A stretch of DNA of 64,000 nucleotides from Chthoniobacterales bacterium (GTDB lineage: Bacteria; Verrucomicrobiota; Verrucomicrobiia; Chthoniobacterales; UBA10450), in NCBI GenBank assembly GCA_013821455.1, contig JACDGS010000004.1, positions 1 through 64,000 on the forward strand, read 5' to 3'. A program made the translations under genes and the position numbers. Under the pieces are notes generated by a model. The model was not told the DNA's origin and ran no database searches. It was given only the letters and a program-made list of their open reading frames with translations. Of the stretch, positions 55,743 to 64,000 are shown in pieces; position 1 is the stretch's first letter; each line of letters opens with the position of its first letter.

Positions 55743-58700
55743 TTGCTCCCCATGGCGGAAATTCCCAAGGCCTATGAGCCGCAGGCGGTCGAAGCGAAGT
55801 GGTACGCCCGCTGGCTCGAGCACGGCGATTTTCGCGCCGAGGCCGCTTCCCCGAAGCCCGCCTACTCGATTGTGATGCCGCCGCCTAACGTCACCGGCGT
55901 GCTGACGTTAGGCCACGTCCTGAACAACACCATTCAGGACATCCTTGCCCGCCGCGCGCGAATGTTAGGCCAGGAAGTGCTCTGGCTTCCCGGCCTCGAT
56001 CACGCGGGCATCGCCACACAAACCGTGGTCGAGAAAAAATTGCGCAAGGAGGAAGGCAAAACCCGCCACGATCTCGGGCGTGAAGAGTTCGTTAGGCGCA
56101 TCTGGGAGTGGAAAGAAAAACATGGCGGCATCATCATCGAGCAGCTCAAGCGGCTCGGCTGTTCCTGCGATTGGTCGCGCGAGCGTTTCACCATGGACGC
56201 GAACTACTCGCGCGCGGTGCAGCAAACGTTCGTCGATCTGTATCGCAAAGGTCTGATCTATCGCGGCCGCCGAATGGTGAACTGGGATCCGGTCGCGCTC
56301 ACCGCACTTTCCGATGAGGAAGTGATCCCGACTCCGCAAAAAAGCACGCTCTATTATGTGCGCTACGAGTTGGTCGATGAGCCGGGCCGTTTCCTCGAAG
56401 TCGCCACTACGCGTCCGGAAACCATTATGGCCGACGTCGGCCTGGCGGTTCACCCTAACGATGAGCGTTATCGCTCATTGTTAGGCAAAAAGGCCTGGCG
56501 CCCGCTCGATCGCGCACCGCTCCCGATCATCGGCGACGACGCGATCGACCCTGAGTTCGGCACCGGCGTTTTGAAAGTCACGCCGGCGCACGACAAAACA
56601 GATTTCGAGATCGGCCAGCGCCACAACCTGCCGGTTATCGACGTGCTGTATCCGAACGGTAAAATCAATTGTCCTGCCGTGCCGGAGCTGGATGGCCTCG
56701 ACCGCTTCGTCGCCCGCAAAAAATCCGCCGAGCTGCTGAGCGAGCGCGGACTTCTCGTTAGGGAAGAACCGCACGAAAGCACAGTCGGCTTCAGCGAACG
56801 CGCCGGCGTCCCGATCGAGCCGCGCCTGAGCGAGCAATGGTTCCTCAAATATCCGAAAGTTTCCGAAGCGCTCGCCGCGGTTGGGCCTAACGAGTCGATC
56901 CGTTTCCGTCCTGAGCGCTGGGAAACTGTTTACCAGCATTGGCTCGAAAATATCCAGGACTGGTGCATCAGTCGCCAGCTCTGGTGGGGCCATCGCATCC
57001 CGGTTTGGTATCCCACGGAGGAGAAAGGCGCGGCAAAGACTATCACCGTCCTACAGCAAGCGTGGAATGAGATCGACGGCGCGAACGTCCGGGAGTTGCG
57101 CGTCAATGCGTTCGACTTCGCGCGACGTCGCGGTTGGCTCAACCAAGAATTCCCTAACGAAGACACGGGCTGGTTTATCGAGCTGGTCACCGCCAGTTTG
57201 CGCCATGCTTTTTCAAACGTCGGGGTGATCAACATCAAGCTCGTGCCGTCATTGCCGCGGCTTTTGCGGAACGCGCGACTTCTCGCCACGGTGCCGCACA
57301 ATCCGCCCGCCGCTGAAATAAAATGCGTCCACATTTTTGGCGCGGCCCTTCTCTGCGGTCATGGCTTTTACCGGATCAAATTTACCGTCAAAGAATTTCA
57401 CACGAAGCGAAAGCTTTATGATCACCAGAGCGTCCAGCTAAAAAAAGAGGAGCCCGGCGGTGAAAAGTCTCCAGAGGAGGCCCGCCTCGCGGCGAGCTTT
57501 GCCCTCTGGCCTGCACCAGGCTCCGCAGTGAAAATCGGTGATCTTTTTCCTGAGGTCAAGAGCGATTCCGGGATGCTTCTGGTTCAGATCGATTCCCCCG
57601 GCGAAGGCTGGGCACAGGACCCTGATGTGCTCGACACCTGGTTCTCGAGCTGGCTCTGGCCGTTCAAGACGATGGACGCGAAGACGCGCGCGAAATTTTA
57701 CCCGACGAGCGATCTCGTGACTGCGCCGGACATCATTTTCTTCTGGGTCGCGCGCATGATTATGGCCGGCCTCGAGTGGACGGGCAAAGCGCCTTTCCGC
57801 GATGTATTTTTCACCGGACTCATCCGCGACGGGCAGGGCCGCAAGATGAGCAAGTCGTTAGGCAACTCTCCCGACCCGCTCGATCTCATCGGCAAGTACG
57901 GCGCCGACGGCTTGCGTTTCGGATTGATGCGCATCGCACCCGCCGGCCTCGACATCCGCTTCGACGAGAAACAAATCGAAGAGGGCCGCAACTTCGCGAA
58001 CAAGCTTTGGAACGCGGCGCGTCTCCGCCAATTGCACGGCGGCGAGACTGAAACGGAAATAAATCCCGCGCTCCTCGCGAATGACGACAAATGGATTTTG
58101 CTTCGGCTCGACGGCGCGATTCGCGCCGTCACCAAAGCTCTGACGGAATATAATTTCAGCGAAGCCGCGCAGGCGCTTTACCGCTTCTTCTGGAGTGAAT
58201 ATTGCGATTGGTATCTGGAGGCGAGCAAAGCCGCGCTCGGATTTCCCGGCGAAGGCGAACCGACGCCACGCAAAACCAACACGCTGGCGGTGATTGATTT
58301 CGTCCTTGGGCAGACGCTGCGTTTGTTTCATCCGTTCATGCCTTTTATCACGGAGGAGCTTTGGCAGAGTCTGGGCTTCAACCAGGATCTGCCGGCCGAT
58401 CAAGGCGGAGCGACAATTCAATTCTCGCCCTGGCCGCAACCGCTGGACGACGATTTTAAAAAGCACTACGGCCTTTCGCCTAACGACGAGGAACAAACGC
58501 GCGCCAAGCATGAAACCGTCCTCGCCGGTCGCGGTTTGCGCCGTGATTTTAAGATTGCTTCCAACAAGCGCGTTGCCTTTGTCCTCGTGCCAAAAAATCC
58601 GCTCCCGGAAGAGGAGGCAGCGGTCTTACGAATCCTGCTGCATGCCGAACGCCTCGATCTTCCGGATGAATATGAGCCCGTCAAAGGCACACCTGCCGCC

Positions 58701-58946
58701 CTCACTCCTTTGGGAGAGCTTTACCTACCCCTCGAAGGGTTGATCGACCTCACGGCGGAACGCCAGCGGCTTGGCAAAGAGATCGCTAAAGTTGAAGCAG
58801 AGCTCGTGACTGTGCGAAAAAAACTGGCAAACGAAAACTTCTCCGTGAACGCTCCGGCACCGGTCGTCGCCGAGCATCGTCTGCGCGAGACAGACTTTGC
58901 CGAGCAACTGACGCAGCTTCAGCAACTGTTAGACTCGTTAGGCTAA
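55743..58946 (+). CDS. valS: Valine--tRNA ligase with ~180-aa atypical internal segment
   Basis: MPPPNVTGVLTLGHVLNNTIQDILARRARMLG...DPDVLDTWFSSWLWPF...GRKMSKSLGNSPDPLDLI. Confidence 0.97.
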   Translation: MLPMAEIPKAYEPQAVEAKWYARWLEHGDFRAEAASPKPAYSIVMPPPNVTGVLTLGHVLNNTIQDILARRARMLGQEVLWLPGLDHAGIATQTVVEKKLRKEEGKTRHDLGREEFVRRIWEWKEKHGGIIIEQLKRLGCSCDWSRERFTMDANYSRAVQQTFVDLYRKGLIYRGRRMVNWDPVALTALSDEEVIPTPQKSTLYYVRYELVDEPGRFLEVATTRPETIMADVGLAVHPNDERYRSLLGKKAWRPLDRAPLPIIGDDAIDPEFGTGVLKVTPAHDKTDFEIGQRHNLPVIDVLYPNGKINCPAVPELDGLDRFVARKKSAELLSERGLLVREEPHESTVGFSERAGVPIEPRLSEQWFLKYPKVSEALAAVGPNESIRFRPERWETVYQHWLENIQDWCISRQLWWGHRIPVWYPTEEKGAAKTITVLQQAWNEIDGANVRELRVNAFDFARRRGWLNQEFPNEDTGWFIELVTASLRHAFSNVGVINIKLVPSLPRLLRNARLLATVPHNPPAAEIKCVHIFGAALLCGHGFYRIKFTVKEFHTKRKLYDHQSVQLKKEEPGGEKSPEEARLAASFALWPAPGSAVKIGDLFPEVKSDSGMLLVQIDSPGEGWAQDPDVLDTWFSSWLWPFKTMDAKTRAKFYPTSDLVTAPDIIFFWVARMIMAGLEWTGKAPFRDVFFTGLIRDGQGRKMSKSLGNSPDPLDLIGKYGADGLRFGLMRIAPAGLDIRFDEKQIEEGRNFANKLWNAARLRQLHGGETETEINPALLANDDKWILLRLDGAIRAVTKALTEYNFSEAAQALYRFFWSEYCDWYLEASKAALGFPGEGEPTPRKTNTLAVIDFVLGQTLRLFHPFMPFITEELWQSLGFNQDLPADQGGATIQFSPWPQPLDDDFKKHYGLSPNDEEQTRAKHETVLAGRGLRRDFKIASNKRVAFVLVPKNPLPEEEAAVLRILLHAERLDLPDEYEPVKGTPAALTPLGELYLPLEGLIDLTAERQRLGKEIAKVEAELVTVRKKLANENFSVNAPAPVVAEHRLRETDFAEQLTQLQQLLDSLG
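55883..55912. repeat. Tight 10-bp inverted pair of the motif in the valS HIGH-region codons
   Basis: gcctaacgtc accggcgtgct gacgttaggc. Confidence 0.9.
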
Positions 58947-58965
58947 GTCGCCTCCCTGGCTTCGC

Positions 58966-59336
58966 GTGGCCAAGATTGATCCCCAGACTGTAAGCGTAGA
59001 ACAAGAAAATCAACCCGGCCGGACGACGCCAAGGCCGCAAACCCAGCGTATATCTTGCGTGCACCACAGGAGCATCGCGATGAACGCTGGGTAGAGATAG
59101 CACTGACCCAGGGTATGTCTGAAGCCATGACTAAGAAGCTGACTAAGTCCAGGGCTGAGATAGGTCGATGTATTTGGATTTGAGAAAGGCGTGAGCGGCA
59201 GACGAAACCGCTCATAGGTCGCCGCGACTAAGATCAAAGAGAGGAGCGCCCAGGCCCATCTCTCCTCGTCGGACAGTCGTATTGTCGATCGCAAAGGGAG
59301 GCAGTTTCCGTTGCAAACGTTAGCATGGCAAAGCAC
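58966..59336 (-). pseudogene. Decayed fragment of an integral membrane (glycosyltransferase-like) protein
   Basis: Frame 1 ...NPNTSTYLSPGLSQLLSHGFRHTLGQCYLYPAFIAMLLWC continues in another frame as VHARYTLGLRPWRRPAGLIFLFYAYSLGINLGHAKPG. Confidence 0.5.
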
Positions 59337-59605
59337 TCTGCCGGATGAGGTTTTCTAGCGTGTGTAGGAAGGAGCGTTGCCATCCATTAGCAGTAGCGCC
59401 GAGCCAGACGGCTAACTCTCTTATCCTATCGGCCTAACTAAGGCGATGCGATCTTCCTCTTATCGCTCTTAGCAAAGCTATCCACCCAGCTTGATAAGCG
59501 AAAGCGTATTGCTTGGAACGATGCTTCACCTAAATCTCGCTAACCGTGGCGGCTATCCAAGTGACGCGCAATTGGCAACCCACCTGAGCGACTGCATATT
59601 CGCAG

Positions 59606-60127
59606 GTGCAAAAGGAGCATCCGGCAATTGTGTTGATCGGCTTCATGGGCTGCGGGAAGTCCTCGGTCGGACGTCTCCTCGCGCGTGACCTCCGCTGGCC
59701 GCGCTACGATACGGATGAGCTCGTGGCGAAGGAGTTAGCCTTGTCCATCCCAGAGATTTTTGCACTGGGCGAAGAATATTTTCGCGAAGCGGAGAGCGCT
59801 GCCCTAACGAGTATAGGTGGCACAAATCCGGCAGTGATCGTGACCGGCGGTGGAATTGTCCTGCGGCCAGAGAACGTGCGCCGCCTGCACGAACTCGGCA
59901 CCGTGATTTGGTTGCAGGCGACACACGCAGTTTTGCAGGAGCGGCTGGCGCGCGGGAAATATCGGCCGTTACTCGATACCGCCGATCCCGCAGCGACTAT
60001 TGCGGCGTTGTTCGCGCAACGGCACGCCCTTTACCAGGAAGCTGCCGACCTTGCGATCGATACCTCGGCCATGAGTCATCAGGAAGTGGCGCAGGCGATA
60101 CGACATGAGTTACGAATCAGCTGCTGA
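59606..60127 (+). CDS. aroK: Shikimate kinase
   Basis: AIVLIGFMGCGKSSVGRLLARDLRWPRYDTDELV...VIVTGGGIVLRPENV. Confidence 0.94.
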   Translation: MQKEHPAIVLIGFMGCGKSSVGRLLARDLRWPRYDTDELVAKELALSIPEIFALGEEYFREAESAALTSIGGTNPAVIVTGGGIVLRPENVRRLHELGTVIWLQATHAVLQERLARGKYRPLLDTADPAATIAALFAQRHALYQEAADLAIDTSAMSHQEVAQAIRHELRISC

Positions 60128-61175
60128 CCTAAAGGAAGCACTCGTTAGGCAGGCGCGCCTCCTGGGTTTCGACGACTGCCGTATTGCCGCCGCCGCGGCG
60201 CCCACCCATGCCACGGAGTTTCGCGCCTGGCTCGAGGCCGGAGGCCAGGCAGAGATGAGTTGGCTCGAGCGCGGGGCGGTAAAACGAGGCGACCCGCAAC
60301 TCGTGCTCGCCGGCGCGCGTTCGGTCATCGTGCTGGCGCTGAATTATTGGCAGGGTGAAAATAGTTTGCCTAACGAGTATAAGACTCGGGTCGCACGCTA
60401 CGCCTGGGGCGATGATTATCACCAGGTCATCGAGAAAAAGTTAGAACAACTCGACAAGTTTCTCATGACCGCGGGAGGAAGCCAGCGTTGCTACGTCGAT
60501 ACTGGACCCATCCTGGAACGCGACTTCGCCGCCACCGCTGGTCTCGGCTGGCAGGGCAAGAGTACGATGTTGCTCAACCGCAGCCTCGGTACTTGGTTTT
60601 TCCTGGCGGAAATTCTCACCACGCTTGAGTTACCGCCCGATTCGCCGCAGCCCGATCGTTGCGGCAAGTGCACCCGCTGCATCGACGCCTGCCCGACCGG
60701 CGCCATCACCGCGCCGCATCGGCTCGACGCGCGCCGCTGCATTTCCTATCTCACGATCGAGTTAAAAGGCAGCATCCCACTCGAGCTGCGACCGCTCATC
60801 GGCGATCGCATTTACGGCTGCGACGATTGCCTCGAGGCTTGTCCGTGGAATCGCTTCGCCCAAGTCTCGCGCGAGAGTGCTTTCGCCGCACGCAGCGCGG
60901 TCGCTCGCATGGAGCTGCGCGATTTCCTCGCGCTCGATGATGAGCGTTTTCGCGAACTCTTCCGCGGCTCGCCGATCCAGCGCGTGAAACGGCGCGGTTT
61001 CCTCCGCAATGTCTGCGTCGCGCTCGGGAATGTGGGCCATGAAAGCGACCTGCCGGCACTCCGCCTCGCCGCGCGCGACCGCGAGCCGCTGATCGCGGAA
61101 CACGCCCTCTGGGCCATCGAGCAGATCACGCTCCGGCTCGCGGCACTGAACGGGAAAGCCGTTGCAAAGGTCTAA
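60105..61175 (+). CDS. queG: Epoxyqueuosine reductase
   Basis: YVDTGPILERDFAATAGLGWQGKSTMLLNRSLGTWFFLAEILTTLEL...CGKCTRCIDACPTGAI...YGCDDCLEACPWN. Confidence 0.96.
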   Translation: MSYESAADLKEALVRQARLLGFDDCRIAAAAAPTHATEFRAWLEAGGQAEMSWLERGAVKRGDPQLVLAGARSVIVLALNYWQGENSLPNEYKTRVARYAWGDDYHQVIEKKLEQLDKFLMTAGGSQRCYVDTGPILERDFAATAGLGWQGKSTMLLNRSLGTWFFLAEILTTLELPPDSPQPDRCGKCTRCIDACPTGAITAPHRLDARRCISYLTIELKGSIPLELRPLIGDRIYGCDDCLEACPWNRFAQVSRESAFAARSAVARMELRDFLALDDERFRELFRGSPIQRVKRRGFLRNVCVALGNVGHESDLPALRLAARDREPLIAEHALWAIEQITLRLAALNGKAVAKV

Positions 61176-61214
61176 AAGACCTCGTTATATCCATATTCCT
61201 TATCCGTTAGACCG

Positions 61215-62573
61215 ATGCATCAAGCCGCTACGCCAGCTCCTACCGTTCGTCGCAAGCGCAAATCGCGGCGCAAGCTTTATATCATTCTCGGCATCGTCGG
61301 GTTCTTTTTGCTTCTCATCATCGTCTCGGTCATTCGCGGCAAGCGCGAGAAACCAATCGAAGTCACGACGGAGAAAGCGGTGCGGCGCACCATCATCGAA
61401 ACCGTCTCGGCCACGGGAAAAGTGCAGCCGGAGACGGAGGTAAAAATCTCCCCGGAGGTCGCGGGTGAGATCATCGAGCTGCCGGTGATTGATGGCCAGG
61501 AAGTAAAAAAGGGCGACCTCCTCATGAAGATTCGGCCGGATTCCTACAAGGCACAGCTAGAACAACAACAAGCCGCAATTAGTACCGCGGAAGCAATCAG
61601 CGGCCAGCAAAAAGCTTCGATGGATAAGTCTTCCCAGGACCTCAAACAAGCGATCGATCTTTACAATAAAAAACTCATCTCACTCACAGAGATGGTAACG
61701 GCACAGACAACCTTCGATGCCGCGCAATCCATGTACCAATCGGGTCTTCATAGCATCGAAGGCGCGAAAGCCAGCTCGAGTCAGGCGCGCGATCAACTTT
61801 CTAAAACGACCATCTATTCGCCGCTCGATGGCATTGTCACGGTCCTCAATAGCAAGCTAGGCGAGCGCGTGGTCGCGACGAATCAATTTGCCGGCACCGA
61901 AGTGATGCGCGTGGCCGACCTTAACCACATGCAAGCCAGAGTGGACGTAAACGAAAACGACGTTGTGCATGTAAAGCTGGGCGATACCGCCAAAGTCTCG
62001 ATCGATGCCTATGGCACTCGTACTTTTCCCGGCACGGTAGAAGAGATCGCCAACACTGGGACTACCACCGGCACCGGCACGCAGGAAGAGGTGACTAATT
62101 TCCAAGTCAAAATCCGTATCGACAAACCGGATCTGCGCCTGCGTCCCGGGCTTAGCTGCACTTCCGATATCCAAACTCAGATGGTGAAAGATGTCGTCGC
62201 GGTGCCGATCCAGAGCGTCACCATTCGCAGCGGCGACAGCAATCTAAGTCCCGAGGAAATCGAGAAGAAGAAAGAGACCGCGAGCGCGAAAGACCAGGGC
62301 GATAACAACGCCGAGGTGCAGAACGACCGTCTTGCAAAACAGACGGCGAAAGAAGAGCGCGAGAAGTTAAAAAAAGTCGTCTTCCTCAAAGATGGCGGCA
62401 CAGCGAAAATAGCTGAGGTCACAACTGGCATAGCAGACGATACCAACATCGAAATCAAAACCGGAATCAAGCCCGGCGACGAAGTCATTTCCGGCAGCTA
62501 CAGCGCAATTAGCCGCAAGCTCAAGAACGGCGCCAAAGTCGAGTTCGAGAAGCCGGGGACGACCAGTAAGTAA
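61215..62573 (+). CDS. Efflux periplasmic adaptor (MacA/HlyD family)
   Basis: TEKAVRRTIIETVSATGKVQPETEVKISPEVAGEIIELPVIDGQEVKKGDLLMKI. Confidence 0.94.
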   Translation: MHQAATPAPTVRRKRKSRRKLYIILGIVGFFLLLIIVSVIRGKREKPIEVTTEKAVRRTIIETVSATGKVQPETEVKISPEVAGEIIELPVIDGQEVKKGDLLMKIRPDSYKAQLEQQQAAISTAEAISGQQKASMDKSSQDLKQAIDLYNKKLISLTEMVTAQTTFDAAQSMYQSGLHSIEGAKASSSQARDQLSKTTIYSPLDGIVTVLNSKLGERVVATNQFAGTEVMRVADLNHMQARVDVNENDVVHVKLGDTAKVSIDAYGTRTFPGTVEEIANTGTTTGTGTQEEVTNFQVKIRIDKPDLRLRPGLSCTSDIQTQMVKDVVAVPIQSVTIRSGDSNLSPEEIEKKKETASAKDQGDNNAEVQNDRLAKQTAKEEREKLKKVVFLKDGGTAKIAEVTTGIADDTNIEIKTGIKPGDEVISGSYSAISRKLKNGAKVEFEKPGTTSK

Positions 62574-62636
62574 GGTGTCGGCAGCGATGACCGTTTCCAA
62601 GTCCCTTCGCTTCCTGCCGTCTAATTGTAGTTAGAA

Positions 62637-63380
62637 ATGAAAACTTCCGCAGGAATCCGGCCGCCGGGTCCGCTCGTCATCGACATTGAGAACATAACCA
62701 AGAAATACGTCATGGGTGAGGAGACCATCCATGCCTTGCGTGGAGTGACTCTGCAGATTCACCGCAACGAATATCTCGCCATCATGGGTCCGAGCGGCAG
62801 CGGCAAATCCACCTTGATGAACATGCTTGGCTGCCTCGATACACCGAGCTCCGGCCGCTACGAATTCAACGGCAAAAGCGTCTCCGACATGGATGGTGAC
62901 GAGCTGGCCGATATCCGTAATCGCGAGATAGGATTCGTCTTTCAAACCTTCAACCTCCTCCCGCGCTCGACCAGTCTGCGCAACGTCGAGCTACCGCTCA
63001 TCTATGCCGGGATCGACCCCGAAGAACGGACCGAGCGCGCCACCCAGGTCCTGAGTGATGTCGGTCTGGGCGATCGCCTAACCCATAAGCCTAACGAACT
63101 CTCCGGCGGCCAGCGCCAGCGCGTCGCGGTCGCGCGCGCGCTCGTGAACAACCCTTCCATCATCCTGGCCGACGAACCGACCGGTAACCTTGACTCCAAG
63201 ACCGGCGAAGAGATCATGGCCTTGTTCGAAAGCCTCTACCAGCAAGGCAACACCGTCATCCTCGTCACGCACGAGGCCGACATCGCGCGTCACGCGCGTC
63301 GGAGCATCCATCTGCGCGATGGCGTGGTCGAGAGTGACACTTTTAATCAGGATGTCGCCGCCGCAGTCGCGGTCCATTAA
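62637..63380 (+). CDS. ABC transporter ATP-binding protein (MacB/LolD type)
   Basis: [29 protein letters not shown]...[40 protein letters not shown]. Confidence 0.96.
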   Translation: MKTSAGIRPPGPLVIDIENITKKYVMGEETIHALRGVTLQIHRNEYLAIMGPSGSGKSTLMNMLGCLDTPSSGRYEFNGKSVSDMDGDELADIRNREIGFVFQTFNLLPRSTSLRNVELPLIYAGIDPEERTERATQVLSDVGLGDRLTHKPNELSGGQRQRVAVARALVNNPSIILADEPTGNLDSKTGEEIMALFESLYQQGNTVILVTHEADIARHARRSIHLRDGVVESDTFNQDVAAAVAVH

Positions 63381-63474
63381 CCAAAGGCCCGCCAAAGTGG
63401 GCACACTTATACTCGTTAGGCAACAACGCTGCGTCGGACGAGCAAGGGCCACTGTTCGCGCACGACAGATGCCC

Positions 63475-64000
63475 TTAGCGAGATTTCACTGTCAGGATCG
63501 CGCTGTCACTGACAACGCTTCCCGCGCCCGCACCGATGACAACTGCATAAAGCGCGCCGTTGTCCGCAATCGTTGTGGGCGGAGTTTTATAGGAAGACTG
63601 GATCGCGCCGGGGATAGCGGAGCCATTCTTCTCCCACTGATAATACACAGGATACATTCCCGCAGCCGTGGCACTGAAACGCGCCTGTTTACCTACGATG
63701 ACGCTGGCGTTCGCTGGCTGCTGCGTAATGGTCGGTAAGACAGGCGGACGCGCGTTAAACGGTCCGTTAATCGCCAGAGTTAGCTCGTCGATCATCGCAG
63801 ACGTTGTATAACCCGAAAGGTCGCTCGTGGAAGTAACAATGGTATAGAAGACCGCAATGTTCGCTGGCTGCGGCGGGATAGTCGCGGTGTAACTCTTCCC
63901 CACCCCTGTGGCTGCGACTAACTGTGACGTAATGAACCCGTCGTTCGACCATCTGACATAGATACGCTCCTCCGGCGACTTCGCCCGGCTCGTGGCAAGG
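63475..64000 (-). CDS. Partial exported protein with Ig-like domain (5' end beyond window)
   Basis: Frame open to window edge (…AKSPEERIYVRWSNDGFITSQLVAATGVGKSYTATIPPQPANIAVFYTIVTS…PTITQQPANASVIVGKQARFSATAAGMYPVYYQWEKNGSAIPGA). Confidence 0.75.
   Translation of the reverse strand, partial: LATSRAKSPEERIYVRWSNDGFITSQLVAATGVGKSYTATIPPQPANIAVFYTIVTSTSDLSGYTTSAMIDELTLAINGPFNARPPVLPTITQQPANASVIVGKQARFSATAAGMYPVYYQWEKNGSAIPGAIQSSYKTPPTTIADNGALYAVVIGAGAGSVVSDSAILTVKSR

Noticed and set aside
1-64000. CRISPR arrays, rRNA genes, prophage or IS transposase genes
   Set aside because: No regularly spaced direct repeats, rRNA-like sequence, phage structural genes or DDE/Y1 transposase ORFs recognised in the window.
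1-64000. Interpreting TTAGG-containing words as telomere-type repeats
   Set aside because: Copies are dispersed single units in both orientations in a circular-style bacterial gene context, not head-to-tail arrays at an end.

Overview
This 64 kb window is a gene-dense, GC-rich bacterial chromosome segment. Gene content and style suggest Verrucomicrobiota, possibly a soil Chthoniobacterales-like lineage; that placement is inference. It carries mostly housekeeping and metabolic genes: rsmH, tmk, holB-like, der, pgsA, rfbD, ychF, glyS, murI, valS, aroK, queG, amt, ada/alkA, ogt, a class II photolyase and pilT. It also has several PAS/hybrid histidine kinases, two tRNAs (Pro-GGG, Val-CAC), and many dispersed repeats. 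The strongest unexplained signal is a hyper-abundant non-palindromic word, CCTAACG/CGTTAGG (usually GCCTAACGA/TCGTTAGGC, often extended to CCTTTACTCGTTAGGC or CTTATACTCGTTAGGC). I count roughly 100 copies by eye, against about 8 expected for a random 7-mer on both strands. The copies lie in both orientations, inside CDSs, at stop codons and between genes, reminiscent of DNA-uptake or Chi-type signature words. The second most interesting locus is a small GIY-YIG nuclease gene directly downstream of tRNA-Pro, bounded by a perfect 33-bp direct repeat of the tRNA 3' end, which looks like a minimal tRNA-targeted cassette. Other observations: a family of about 100-150 bp inverted-repeat elements (8 copies, apparently three sequence subtypes), two of which contribute C-terminal codons to genes; a large insertion in ValRS; and a histidine kinase with an internal deletion in its ATPase domain. 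All counts and coordinates were read by eye without tools.
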